In this document: piece by piece, positions 19,386 to 28,413 of the stretch
How the letters are laid out: each line of letters begins with the position of its first letter
How positions within the stretch are numbered: the stretch's first letter is position 1
Assembly: GCF_001767395.1 (NCBI RefSeq)
Contig: NZ_CP017014.1
Location: 3,170,501 to 3,234,500 of the forward strand
Length of the DNA stretch: 64,000 nt
Source: Rhodococcus sp. WMMA185
GTDB lineage: Bacteria > Actinomycetota > Actinomycetes > Mycobacteriales > Mycobacteriaceae
Direction: 5' to 3'
The notes under the pieces: generated by a model
The model's input: only the letters and a program-made list of their open reading frames with translations
Database searches by the model: none
What the model was told of the DNA's origin: nothing
Made by a program: the position numbers and the translations under genes

Positions 19386-20669
19386 CTAGCCCGTCGGCGT
19401 CAGGAAGGCACCCAGCGCATCGGAATACGCCCGTACGTCACGGGCGCCCATGAATTCTCGCGAGGAGTGCATGCCCAGTTGGGCGGCGCCGACGTCGACG
19501 GTGGACAGTCCCGTCCGCGAGGCCGTGATCGGGCCGATGGTGGATCCGCACGGCAGATCCGCCCGGTGCACGTACCGCTGCAGGGGCACCCCCGCCTGGT
19601 CGCAGGCGAGCGCGAACGCGCCCGCCCCGGCCGCGTCGGTGGCGTACCGCAGGTTCTGGTTGACCTTGAGTACCGGACCCCCGTTGACGGCAATCTGGTG
19701 GGCAGGCTCATGTCGTTCGGGGTAGTTGGGGTGTGTCGCGTGCGCCATGTCTCCTGACGCACACACCGACCCGGCCATGGTCTGCAGAAACTCTTCTCGG
19801 CCGCCGCCACGACCGAGGACGATCCGCTCGAGGACGGTATTCAGCAGATCCGAGAACGCCCCACGATCCGACATACTGCCCACTTCTTCGTGGTCGAACA
19901 GTGCGAGTACCGGAACATGGGTGCCCGGATTCTCGGCCGCTGCCAGCAATGCCAGGGTTCCCGCGTAGCAGGTGCCCTGGTTGTCGAGCCTCGGAGCGCT
20001 CACCAAGTCCTGCTCGGCTCCCACCAAGGCGCTCGGTGCGAGGTCGTGGGTCATCAGTTCCCACCCGAGCACCGAGTCTGGGGAAACCTCCGCCTCACCG
20101 GCCACGAAGTCGATGAATGATCGCCGCTCGGTCCCGACGCCCCACACCGCGTTGAGATGGCGCTGCGGGTCGAGCTGAACGCCCTTGCGATCCTCGGAGA
20201 GGTGGATGGCCAATTGCGGCACCCGCAGGATCGGCTCGTCTATGCGGACCAGCTTCTGTTCCACCCTGTTCCCGGCCCGTACGCTGAGCCGGCCCGAGAT
20301 ACCCAAATCGCGGTCGAGCCACGAGTTGAGCCAGGCGCCACCGTACGGTTCGAGGCCCACCATCTGCCACCCGGCCGACGTCAGGTCCGGATGCTGCTTG
20401 ACGCGCAGGTTCGGGCTGTCGGTATGCCCGCCAACGATTCGGAACGGTGCAGTACGGCCAACCTGGTCGGTGCTCCACGCGATGAGCGATCCGCCGCGCA
20501 CCAGGAAGTAGCGTCCGGGTTCCGCAGGCCAAGAATCCGTCTCACGCAGCTCGGTGAAACCGTTGCCTGCGAGCGACATCGACACCGTCGCACACACATG
20601 GAACGGCGACGGTGACGCGTCGACGAAGGTACACAGTCCCTGGGCGTCAGCCCATGTTGTGGAAGGCAT
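19386..20669 (-). CDS. M18 family aminopeptidase
   Basis: 427 residues. Metal and catalytic motifs are [12 protein letters not shown] (His-Thr-Asp), [27 protein letters not shown] and a C-terminal [13 protein letters not shown]18 enzymes (aspartyl aminopeptidase type) release N-terminal residues, often acidic, using two zinc ions as a large cytosolic assembly. The start ATG at 20669 gives [20 protein letters not shown]; four extra codons upstream are possible. A homologue lies in the same pur neighbourhood of mycobacteria. Confidence 0.92.
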   Translation of the reverse strand: MPSTTWADAQGLCTFVDASPSPFHVCATVSMSLAGNGFTELRETDSWPAEPGRYFLVRGGSLIAWSTDQVGRTAPFRIVGGHTDSPNLRVKQHPDLTSAGWQMVGLEPYGGAWLNSWLDRDLGISGRLSVRAGNRVEQKLVRIDEPILRVPQLAIHLSEDRKGVQLDPQRHLNAVWGVGTERRSFIDFVAGEAEVSPDSVLGWELMTHDLAPSALVGAEQDLVSAPRLDNQGTCYAGTLALLAAAENPGTHVPVLALFDHEEVGSMSDRGAFSDLLNTVLERIVLGRGGGREEFLQTMAGSVCASGDMAHATHPNYPERHEPAHQIAVNGGPVLKVNQNLRYATDAAGAGAFALACDQAGVPLQRYVHRADLPCGSTIGPITASRTGLSTVDVGAAQLGMHSSREFMGARDVRAYSDALGAFLTPTG

Positions 20670-20697
20670 GGCGACAATCATGCCTCCACAGGGCTGC

Positions 20698-21051
20698 CTA
20701 CGCCTCCGGACCCGCGATGCAGAACTGGTTGCCTGCCGGATCGGCGAGCGTGACCCAGCGGAAACCGTTCATCTCGTGCTGATCGACCAGGGTGGCGCCA
20801 TCCGAGGTCATCCTGGCCACTTCGCCGTCGAGGTCGTCGGACCCGAGATCGAGATGGACGCGGTTCTTCCCGGGTGTGGGGTTGTCGACCTTCTGGAAGG
20901 CAAGTTTCTGCGGGGATTCAGGAAGACTGACGACGCAGAACCAGCCGTCGTTCTCCTGCTCTACCTTCCCCGCCATCTGCTTGGCCCACCAGGCCGCGAG
21001 AGGCTTGGGATCCGTTGTATCGAAGGTGATCATGCCGAGTGTGATTGCCAT
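20698..21051 (-). CDS. VOC family (glyoxalase-like) protein
   Basis: 117 residues with a single VOC-type repeat pair: [20 protein letters not shown] at the N-terminus and [18 protein letters not shown] at the C-terminus. This fits the actinobacterial glyoxalase-like subfamily (Glyoxalase_6 type). Members bind metals and act on small molecules or provide resistance; no substrate can be named. It is followed closely by the M18 peptidase on the same strand. Confidence 0.8.
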   Translation of the reverse strand: MAITLGMITFDTTDPKPLAAWWAKQMAGKVEQENDGWFCVVSLPESPQKLAFQKVDNPTPGKNRVHLDLGSDDLDGEVARMTSDGATLVDQHEMNGFRWVTLADPAGNQFCIAGPEA

Positions 21052-21112
21052 GCCTGCACCGTAGAGGTGACCACCGACATGTGTCCGCCGAATTGCGGTC
21101 CACCCGCGCCGA

Positions 21113-21790
21113 TCAGGCGGTGATCACGCTGTCGAGAACGGAGTAGAACATGCCGAGCCCGTCATCGCTGGGACCGGTGAGCGGCTCGGTTGCGTGTTCC
21201 GGGTGCGGCATCAGCCCGACGACGCGTCCGTCGGCCGATGAGATTCCTGCAATACCGCGCTGGGAACCATTCGGGTTGTCGCCGGCGTAGCGGAACACCA
21301 CGCGGCCTTCCCCCTCGAGTTCGTCAAGTACGGACTGCGATGCCTGGTAGCGACCCTCACCCGACTTGAGTGGGATGAGGATCTCGGCGCCCTGCTCGTA
21401 GCGAGAGGTCCACGCCGTGGAGGTCGTCTCCACCTTCAGCCACTCGTCCCGGCAGATGAAGTGCAGGCCCTCGTTGCGAGTAAGGGCACCGGGCAGCAAA
21501 CCGGCTTCACACAGAATCTGAAACCCGTTGCAGATGCCCAGGATTGGCATACCACCCTTCGCCGCCTGGACCACCTTGCCCATTACGGGAGCGAAGCGGG
21601 CGATCGCGCCCGCACGCAAGTAGTCACCGTAGGAGAAGCCACCGGGCACGACAACGGCGTCGACGGCCCTGAGGTCGGCATCGCCGTGCCAGAGGCTCAC
21701 GGCCTCACCGCCTGCGAGGTTCACCGCGCGTGCGGCGTCGACGTCGTCGAGCGTGCCGGGGAATGTGATTACTCCGACGCGGGCGCTCAT
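21113..21790 (-). CDS. purQ: FGAM synthase glutaminase subunit
   Basis: 225 residues, class I glutaminase. [19 protein letters not shown] opens the protein, [12 protein letters not shown] and [20 protein letters not shown] hold the nucleophile Cys, and [10 protein letters not shown] holds the catalytic His. It supplies ammonia to PurL. The ATG at 21790 overlaps the purS stop (ATGA). Confidence 0.96.
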   Translation of the reverse strand: MSARVGVITFPGTLDDVDAARAVNLAGGEAVSLWHGDADLRAVDAVVVPGGFSYGDYLRAGAIARFAPVMGKVVQAAKGGMPILGICNGFQILCEAGLLPGALTRNEGLHFICRDEWLKVETTSTAWTSRYEQGAEILIPLKSGEGRYQASQSVLDELEGEGRVVFRYAGDNPNGSQRGIAGISSADGRVVGLMPHPEHATEPLTGPSDDGLGMFYSVLDSVITA

Positions 21791-22026
21791 GCCTCGACGC
21801 GCCTGACGGTCCAGTCCTCGATCACCGTGTTGGCCAACAGTGCCTCGGCGATCTTCTCGAGCTGAGCATCATCGACGCTGCCGTCGACCTCGAGCTCGAA
21901 TCTCTTGCCCTGACGGACGTCGGACACTCCAGCGAAGCCGAGCCGGGGCAGCGCTCCAGCAATGGCCTGGCCCTGAGGGTCGAGAATCTCGGCCTTGGGC
22001 ATGACTTCGACGACGACACGCGCCAC
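21787..22026 (-). CDS. purS: FGAM synthase PurS subunit
   Basis: 79 residues starting [20 protein letters not shown], with [16 protein letters not shown], typical of PurS, the small bridging subunit of PurSQL. GTG 22026 is chosen because GAGGAGAG lies just upstream and the family begins here; a further 14 residues upstream do not fit. Coupled to purQ by ATGA. Confidence 0.95.
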   Translation of the reverse strand: MARVVVEVMPKAEILDPQGQAIAGALPRLGFAGVSDVRQGKRFELEVDGSVDDAQLEKIAEALLANTVIEDWTVRRVEA

Positions 22027-22157
22027 GTGCTCTCCTCGGTAGTTGAACGCGAGCCCAGAGCGGAGCACCGGGCACCCGGAAGTTTACCGGGCTCGCTGAC
22101 TGCACTCCTCATCGGACGAGCGGGACGAGGCATGCATGCAGGCGCATACTCGAATGC

Positions 22158-22805
22158 ATGAGACTGACTCACTTCGGCCACAGTTGTGTTCTCGTCGAGT
22201 TGAACGGATCGACCATTCTCATCGATCCCGGTAATTTCTCTCACGGATTCGAAGGCATCACCGGCCTGGATGCGATCCTTGTGACGCACCAACACGCCGA
22301 TCACGTCGACCAGGAACGGCTACCCGCACTCATCGAGGCGAACCCCGGGGCAGCGCTGTTCTCGGACCCACAGACCGCGGCCCAGCTCGGCGGCAAGTGG
22401 CAGGGAGTGCATGCCGGCGATGAATTCGACGTCGGCAACGTGCATGTCACCGGAACCGGAGGGACACACGCTGTGATCCACCCCGACATCCCGGTGATCG
22501 ACAACACGGCATTCCTGCTCGGAGACGCCGCCAACCCCGCTCAGCTGATGCACCCGGGCGACTCGCTATTCGTCCCCGAACAGAGGGTCGATGTGCTCGC
22601 CCTGCCCGCAGCGGCTCCGTGGATGAAGATGTCCGAGACCATCGACTACCTGCGCGCCGTCGCACCCCGAGTGGCGGTGCCCATTCATCAAGCCATCATC
22701 GCCGACGAGGCCACGGGAATCTTCTACGCCCGCTTCTCAGACATGGCAGCGGACGGGACCGACTTCCGCACCATGCCCGAGGAGTCGAGCATCGAGGTCG
22801 CCTGA
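22158..22805 (+). CDS. MBL-fold metallo-hydrolase (UlaG-like)
   Basis: 215 residues. Metal motif THQHADHVD (HxHxDH) near residue 41, an earlier GHSCVLVE segment, and a final VPIHQAII. The layout fits the UlaG-like/lactonase branch of the metallo-beta-lactamase fold found in actinobacteria. Substrate unknown. It is divergent from purS across 131 bases. Confidence 0.82.
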   Translation: MRLTHFGHSCVLVELNGSTILIDPGNFSHGFEGITGLDAILVTHQHADHVDQERLPALIEANPGAALFSDPQTAAQLGGKWQGVHAGDEFDVGNVHVTGTGGTHAVIHPDIPVIDNTAFLLGDAANPAQLMHPGDSLFVPEQRVDVLALPAAAPWMKMSETIDYLRAVAPRVAVPIHQAIIADEATGIFYARFSDMAADGTDFRTMPEESSIEVA

Positions 22806-22822
22806 TCTCGGGCGGCCGCAAC

Positions 22823-23527
22823 TCATGCCGCGCCGACCCCGGGGTTTCGCGGCTGCCACCGATACACCGTCGGCTGCGCACCGTGGTGGAGGGCGAGGTC
22901 GACGGCATCGAGCAGGGCCTGCCGAGGACCGGAGGAATCCAACTGCTTGGCGGTGATCGCGACGCGCACCACCCCACCGCGCCGGGCGGTCCGGCCCGCC
23001 GCGAGCACGAGCGCCCTACACCACCACGGTTCGGCACGCGATCCGCCACTGATCCTCAGCACGCGCGATCGCACAGTCATCCCGCGCGTGAGGTCGTGGA
23101 TGGCTGTCGTGTCGGCCAGCAACCTGAACCCCACGGACGGTAGTGCCGAGACCGCGCCCGGCGAAGCCACCCAGCGCGGCGGAGCGAACAGCCGCGTGCG
23201 CAGACCGACCTGCTCCATCACGCGATCCGCCGCGAGCAGACGCAGCCGTGCCTCGTGCTCGGGCAGCACCGCGAACTCGGCCCGCCGACGCTTCGTTGCG
23301 GCCTGGTCGTACCCGTGCAAGAGAACGGCGTCACCGGCAGACCTGCGCTCACGAAGCCAATTCTGGGTCGCGAGGTCCTTCACCAGCCGATACTTGTCCT
23401 TCATGCGCGGGGCAACCAGCAGCGACAGCGGCACGCCGCGCGAGTCCAACTCCTCGGCCATCGACGCCGCGAACGAACAAGTCTCATTCCTGATACCTGA
23501 CACCGACACGATCAGCTGCCCGGTCAT
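22823..23527 (-). CDS. DUF2334 polysaccharide-deacetylase-like protein
   Basis: 234 residues from ATG 23527. ELDSRGVPLSLLVAPRMKDKY, GDAVLLHGYDQ and GLRTRLFAPPRW match DUF2334, a deacetylase-like TIM-barrel. A longer frame upstream overlaps the glutathione peroxidase gene and reads as shadow, so it is dropped. Reaction unknown. Confidence 0.7.
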   Translation of the reverse strand: MTGQLIVSVSGIRNETCSFAASMAEELDSRGVPLSLLVAPRMKDKYRLVKDLATQNWLRERRSAGDAVLLHGYDQAATKRRRAEFAVLPEHEARLRLLAADRVMEQVGLRTRLFAPPRWVASPGAVSALPSVGFRLLADTTAIHDLTRGMTVRSRVLRISGGSRAEPWWCRALVLAAGRTARRGGVVRVAITAKQLDSSGPRQALLDAVDLALHHGAQPTVYRWQPRNPGVGAA

Positions 23528-23609
23528 GTTCCCAACTCTCACAGAACGACGTGAACGAGGACCCAACCCAGATGGTCGCCGCGGCAAATTCTGCTCGGCG
23601 GTCGGCCAT

Positions 23610-24104
23610 CTATCGCGGCAAAACGGCCTCGATCGCGGCGATGACCTCCGGAGCATCGGGTTCGGTACGGGGACGGAACCGGTTGACGACCGTGCCGTCG
23701 GGAGCGACGAGGAACTTCTCGAAGTTCCACTGAATGTCTCCCGCCGCACCCTCGCTGTCCGTTGCCTTTGTCAGCTCGACGTACAGCGGATGCCGATTCT
23801 CGCCATTGACCTCGATCTTTTCGAGCAGCGGGAACGTGACCCCGTAACTGGTGGAGCAGAAGGTCGCGATCTCTTCCGGAGTGCCGGGTTCCTGCCCCAT
23901 GAACTGGTTGCACGGCACTCCGACGACGGTCAATCCTCGGTCGGCGTAGTCGGTGGCCAGCTTCTCGAGGCCCTTGTACTGAGGTGTGAGTCCGCACTTC
24001 GATGCGACGTTCACCACGAGCACGGCACGGCCGCCATACTCGCCGAGCGAGGTCGGGGTTCCGCCGAGCGTGTTGATGCCTATTACCTGGAGTGGGGTCG
24101 TCAT
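23610..24104 (-). CDS. Glutathione/thioredoxin peroxidase (cysteine type)
   Basis: 164 residues. The peroxidatic Cys is in VVNVASKCGLTPQYKGL, with the family Gln and Trp in VGVPCNQFMGQEPG and WNFEKFLV. It reduces hydroperoxides; in actinobacteria this family usually draws electrons from thioredoxin rather than glutathione (established for homologues). The ATG at 24104 (MTTPLQVIGI) fits the family start. Confidence 0.92.
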   Translation of the reverse strand: MTTPLQVIGINTLGGTPTSLGEYGGRAVLVVNVASKCGLTPQYKGLEKLATDYADRGLTVVGVPCNQFMGQEPGTPEEIATFCSTSYGVTFPLLEKIEVNGENRHPLYVELTKATDSEGAAGDIQWNFEKFLVAPDGTVVNRFRPRTEPDAPEVIAAIEAVLPR

Positions 24105-24200
24105 GAGAACCAACGTAGCCAACGAACCTCTGCGCGGAACCTCTGCACGCCCGGAGCGTCGAATCAATCGGGCGCGCAGAGGTTTACCCCGGTCGCGTTG

Positions 24201-25586
24201 TCACACCTTCGCGAGCACGCGCTGCTCGCTGCTGGCAGGTAGCTCGACCGCGTGCTGATCGACGACCTCACCGTGTCCGTCGTCGACCATCGTCGCCTCG
24301 TCGAACGGCAGCTTGCCGTCCAGGACGGTACGCACACGCGCGGTGTCTACAGTGTCGGTCCACGAGCCGACGAGAAGGGTGGCAACAGCGTTGCCGGAGA
24401 AGTTCGTGACTGCACGGGCCTCGGACATGAACCGGTCGATACCGACGATGAGGCCAACGCCGTCGAGTAGTTCGGGTCGGTGGCTCTGTAGCCCTCCCGC
24501 GAGCGTGGCAAGACCGGCACCCGTGACTCCGGCGGCACCCTTGGACGCGATGATCATGAACACCAACAACGAGAGCTGTTCTGTGAACTGCAGCGGCTGC
24601 CCCATCGCGTCCGCGATGAAGATCGACGCCATCGTCAGGTAGATCGCGGTGCCGTCGAGATTGAACGAGTAGCCGGTGGGAACGACAACCCCGACAGTGG
24701 TGCGCTCGACGCCGATGTGCTCCATCTTCGCGATCAGCCGGGGCAGGGCCGACTCGGACGAAGACGTGGCGAAGATCAGTAGGTATTCGCGGGCCAGGTA
24801 CTTCACCAGTTTGAAGATCGAGACGCCCGCTACGGCGCGCAGGACCGCTCCGAGCACTCCGAAGACGAAGATCAGGCAAGTCAAGTAGAAACCGAGCATC
24901 AGGGTCGCGAGCTGGACCACGGCGGAAAGGCCGGTCTGTCCGACCACGTTGGCGATCGCACCGAAGGCACCGATCGGCGCCAGCCACAGGATCATCGACA
25001 GGATCTTGAACACGAGCTTCTGGGCATGGCCGACACCCCGCAGGATCGGTTCACCCTGCTTCCCCATTGCCTGCACACCGAAGCCGACGAGCAAGGCGAC
25101 GAACAGTGTCTGAAGGACGCTCCCTGCCGTCAGCGAAGACAGCAGCGAGGTCGGGATGATCGACGAGATGAAATCGATGGTGCCACCGGCGCCGTGAGCC
25201 TTCTCGGCTAGTTGCGCGCCGGATCCGGCGGCATCGGCGCTGATGCTCAGCCCGGAACCGGGCTGAAGCAGGTTTCCCACCAGCAGCCCGATGCCGAGAG
25301 CAACGGTGGACATACCGATGAAGTACGTGAGCGCGAGCCCGCCGACCTTCCCGACCTTGGCTGCAGCCTTCACCGAGCCGACACCCAGCACGATCGTGCA
25401 GAAGATCACCGGGCTGATCATCATCTTGATCAGATCCACGAACATCGTGCCGAGCACGCCGACCGACTTGCCTGCCCCCGGCGCTAGCCAGCCGACGAGG
25501 ATGCCGGCGATGACGGCAACAATGACCCCGATGTACAACCAGTGGGTTCTGTCGTGTCTCTTCGCAGTCCCCGTGGCACTTCTCAT
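24201..25586 (-). CDS. dctA: C4-dicarboxylate/proton or sodium symporter
   Basis: 461-residue DAACS-family permease. It has SSSESALPRLI, then VVPTGYSFNLDGTAIYLTMASIFIA, the substrate/cation segment of DctA-type carriers. It should import succinate, fumarate, malate or related acids. The ATG at 25586 has GGAGGA upstream. It is divergent from a CitA/DcuS-type two-component system, and a candidate CRP site lies between. A glutamate transporter of the same family is an alternative. Confidence 0.88.
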   Translation of the reverse strand: MRSATGTAKRHDRTHWLYIGVIVAVIAGILVGWLAPGAGKSVGVLGTMFVDLIKMMISPVIFCTIVLGVGSVKAAAKVGKVGGLALTYFIGMSTVALGIGLLVGNLLQPGSGLSISADAAGSGAQLAEKAHGAGGTIDFISSIIPTSLLSSLTAGSVLQTLFVALLVGFGVQAMGKQGEPILRGVGHAQKLVFKILSMILWLAPIGAFGAIANVVGQTGLSAVVQLATLMLGFYLTCLIFVFGVLGAVLRAVAGVSIFKLVKYLAREYLLIFATSSSESALPRLIAKMEHIGVERTTVGVVVPTGYSFNLDGTAIYLTMASIFIADAMGQPLQFTEQLSLLVFMIIASKGAAGVTGAGLATLAGGLQSHRPELLDGVGLIVGIDRFMSEARAVTNFSGNAVATLLVGSWTDTVDTARVRTVLDGKLPFDEATMVDDGHGEVVDQHAVELPASSEQRVLAKV

Positions 25587-25632
25587 AGAGTCCTCCTCCA
25601 GTTCGAATGGCAAGCTGATCGGTGAGCCGGGT

Positions 25633-25648
25633 GGTGACCGCGATCACG
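25633..25648. promoter_or_regulatory. CRP/GlxR-like site between dctA and its two-component system
   Basis: GTGA-N6-TCAC within GGTGACCGCGATCACG, 8 of 10 defined positions of TGTGAN6TCACA. It lies about 47 bases upstream of dctA and 70 upstream of the histidine kinase gene. The CRP assignment is inferred. Confidence 0.45.
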
Positions 25649-25717
25649 TCTCGGGGAATCTTGCAGCCGATCGCTCGGCTCGAGAAGTTTGTGTTCATTT
25701 CGTTCAGGAGAACTGCA

Positions 25718-27307
25718 GTGCCCAACCATCCGGCTAGACGGCCCATTAGCGTGGCCGGGCAGCTCTTCCTCCTGCAACTTGTCGTATTGGTACTGGTCAT
25801 CGGGGTGGGGACGGCACTTGCCGTCATAGACCAGCGCCACGAGAACGACGAATCCGCTGAGCGCGCGGTGACCGCCGTCGCCACGACGCTCGCGCTGTCG
25901 AACGGCACCGTCGAAGCCCTGCAGACCCCCGATCCGACTGCGGTCCTGCAGCCCGAGACAGAGCTGATCCGTCTCGCCACGGGCATCGATTTCATCGTGG
26001 TGATGACGCCTGAAGGCGTTCGATATACGCACACCAATCCCGAGATGATCGGCGGAATCTTCTCCGGAAACACCGAACGAGCCCTCGCCGGAGAGACATT
26101 CACCGAGACGTACGCCGGCTCGCTCGGGCCGTCCGTCCGAACGGTTGCGCCAGTCTTCGACGACGGGCGGATCGTCGGCCTCGTCTCCGCGGGAGTCACC
26201 CGCGAGAGGATCGGCCACCAGCTGACCGACAGCCTGCCGACCATCTTCTCCGTCGCCGCGATCGGGCTGGTGATATCAGCGTTCGGAGCCTTCGTTCTGA
26301 GCCGACGCCTGCGCCGTCAGACCCTGGGCATGGCACCCGACGAACTGCGCCGCATGTACGAGCACCACGACGCCGTCCTGCATTCGATCGGTGAGGGCCT
26401 GGTGGTACTCGGCCGCGACACCGGCGATTCCGCTGAAGCCGAAGTCGTAAACGACGAGGCTCGCAGGCTGCTCGACCTCCCCGAAGGCAGGGTACCGGTC
26501 TCCGCTCTCCCTGCTTCGCTGCGGCACCAGCAGGAAGGTGACTCTCGGGACGAAACACATCTGACCGCCGACCGTGTGCTTCTGGTCAGCCGGGAACCGG
26601 TAGAACGGAACGGACACCGCGTCGGTACCGTGCTGACATTGCGTGACCGCACCGAACTGCAAAGCATCATGGGTGAACTCGATTCGGTACGCGGATTCGC
26701 CGAATCGCTCCGGTCGCAAGCTCACGAATCCGCCAACCGACTACACACGATCATCACGATGGTCGAACTGGGCCGCTACGAGGACGCCATCGCGTTCGCG
26801 ACCGAGGATCTGCGGTTGTCGCAGGTTCTGATCGACCGTCTGATGACTGCGGTGCACGAACCCGCGCTCGCCGCACTCCTGCTCGGCAAAGTGGGCGTAG
26901 CCGCCGAACGCGGCGTCGATCTGACCGTCACGGACGACACCGCCCTCGGGCCGGTGACCCGGCTCAGCGCCCGTGAACTCGTCACGCTGGTAGGAAATCT
27001 CGTCGACAACGCGATCGACGCTGCCGGCAGTACGAACTCTCCCGGATCTGACGCCTGGGTGGAAGTGAGTGTTCGAGAGGAGAACTCGATGCTGGTCGTG
27101 CAGGTAGCGGACAGCGGCCCCGGAATTCCCGTCGGCGAACTCGACAAGTATGCCGTGCGGGGCTATTCCACCAAGTCCGGTCCACGCGGGCTGGGACTGG
27201 CACTCGTTGCCCAGGTGGTGGCCCGGCACAACGGAACCCTCCGCACCGAACCGTCGCTCGGATCGATGGTCGTGGTCGAGATTCCCGTCGAGGGAGCGAC
27301 ATTGTGA
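25718..27307 (+). CDS. CitA/DcuS-family sensor histidine kinase
   Basis: 529 residues. TM1 about 14-36, an extracellular PAS-like sensor domain about 37-172, TM2 about 173-196, a cytoplasmic PAS about 205-315, the phospho-acceptor His336 in LRSQAHESANRLHT, and a kinase domain with N-box LVDNAIDA and GPGIP. This architecture belongs to the family sensing citrate or C4-dicarboxylates. GTG 25718 with AGGAG upstream. It is divergent from dctA and coupled (GTGA) to the response regulator, so it likely controls dctA. Confidence 0.92.
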   Translation: MPNHPARRPISVAGQLFLLQLVVLVLVIGVGTALAVIDQRHENDESAERAVTAVATTLALSNGTVEALQTPDPTAVLQPETELIRLATGIDFIVVMTPEGVRYTHTNPEMIGGIFSGNTERALAGETFTETYAGSLGPSVRTVAPVFDDGRIVGLVSAGVTRERIGHQLTDSLPTIFSVAAIGLVISAFGAFVLSRRLRRQTLGMAPDELRRMYEHHDAVLHSIGEGLVVLGRDTGDSAEAEVVNDEARRLLDLPEGRVPVSALPASLRHQQEGDSRDETHLTADRVLLVSREPVERNGHRVGTVLTLRDRTELQSIMGELDSVRGFAESLRSQAHESANRLHTIITMVELGRYEDAIAFATEDLRLSQVLIDRLMTAVHEPALAALLLGKVGVAAERGVDLTVTDDTALGPVTRLSARELVTLVGNLVDNAIDAAGSTNSPGSDAWVEVSVREENSMLVVQVADSGPGIPVGELDKYAVRGYSTKSGPRGLGLALVAQVVARHNGTLRTEPSLGSMVVVEIPVEGATL

Positions 27308-27993
27308 TCCGGGTGATGATCGTCGAAGACGAACCACTGATCGCCCAAGCACATCGCGCCTATATCGAACGAGTACCGGGGTTTTCGGTGCATTCGGTCG
27401 TCCACGACGCAAGAGCGGCCATTCGCACGGTCGCGGCCGCGAGTGTCGGCGACGATCCCATCGACCTCGTCCTCCTCGACATCGGATTGCCGGACGCCAG
27501 TGGACTCGACGTCGCAGCCACACTGAGCGGAATGCGGCCCAGCCCCGACGTCATCGCCGTAACCTCGGCCCGTGACCTCGAGATCGTCCGGACCGCTGTG
27601 GCGCGGGGAGTCGCGCTGTATCTGCTGAAACCGTTCACATTCACGGCGTTTCGCGACAAGCTCGAACGCTACCGAGAATTTCGCAACGCGCTGCCTACTG
27701 GTGGCAACGCGCTGAGCCAACACGATATCGACCGAGCGATTTCCGCCCTCCGCACTTCCGACGAACGCGCGGTGTCGCCCAAAGGTGTAGCACCACAGAC
27801 TCTCGACCACGTGTCGGCATGCATCCGGGATGCGGACGGACCAATGACCGCGGCCGAGACAGCCGCTGCGATCGGGGTTTCTCGGGTCACCGCCTGGCGA
27901 TATCTGGAACGTCTCGCCGACGCCGGCGTCCTCGTCCGGCACACCGAGTATGGCCGCGCGGGCAGGCCGCAGATCCGATACACGATGCGCTGA
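27304..27993 (+). CDS. CitB/DcuR-family response regulator
   Basis: 229 residues. The receiver has acidic residues at 8-10, the phospho-acceptor Asp59 in LVLLDIGLPD and Lys109 in YLLKPF. The C-terminal winged-helix region includes TAAETAAAIGVSRVTAWRYL. GTG start overlaps the kinase stop. The obvious target is the dctA promoter. Confidence 0.92.
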   Translation: MIRVMIVEDEPLIAQAHRAYIERVPGFSVHSVVHDARAAIRTVAAASVGDDPIDLVLLDIGLPDASGLDVAATLSGMRPSPDVIAVTSARDLEIVRTAVARGVALYLLKPFTFTAFRDKLERYREFRNALPTGGNALSQHDIDRAISALRTSDERAVSPKGVAPQTLDHVSACIRDADGPMTAAETAAAIGVSRVTAWRYLERLADAGVLVRHTEYGRAGRPQIRYTMR

Positions 27994-28056
27994 CGTCCGC
28001 ACGCCGGCTAGCGATAGTACGGAATTTCCCCGTCGTAGAGAATCATACGCAGGGGT

Positions 28057-28072
28057 TGTGATCGGTGTCACA
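28057..28072. promoter_or_regulatory. CRP/GlxR consensus site
   Basis: TGTGA-N6-TCACA, a perfect match to the CRP/GlxR consensus of mycolata. It is 63 bases upstream of the small secreted protein start at 28135 and 63 bases after the response regulator stop. Confidence 0.6.
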
Positions 28073-28134
28073 TCGGTGTTCGATTGAAAGGGAGTCACCG
28101 ATGGCTCGAATTCACACCGACAAGGATCTTCGCA

Positions 28135-28311
28135 ATGTCTGCAATGTCCAGGAAAATAGCCACCTCATTCGCCGCAATCGCAATGGCCCTGTCGTTCAGC
28201 ACTCTTGCCACCCCCACGGCCTCGGCCGCGGAGGCCACCCCGGCCGTGGGCTCACTTGCGATCTGTCTCGGGGTGCCTTTGGGATCGCTCTTCGTCGGCT
28301 TCTGCATCTGA
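28135..28311 (+). CDS. Small secreted or membrane peptide
   Basis: 58 residues: a clear signal peptide (MSAMSRKIATSFAAIAMALS to ASA), then a short mature part rich in hydrophobic and Gly residues with two cysteines (GSLAICLGVPLGSLFVGFCI). AAGGA lies 9 bases before the ATG. No family recognised. An overlapping 86-codon frame starts at 28101 with a good ribosome site but reads as arbitrary basic sequence; it could be a leader or a shadow. The CRP site upstream suggests carbon-state control. Confidence 0.5.
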   Translation: MSAMSRKIATSFAAIAMALSFSTLATPTASAAEATPAVGSLAICLGVPLGSLFVGFCI

Positions 28312-28413
28312 AACCGTTGAGACGTCAAGCTATCTCGAGCGGAAGCCGCACGGTGCTGTAGCGCCCATCCAAGCCGATGTCAAACCTTCGGCGCGGGAGC
28401 GCTCGACACCGCG

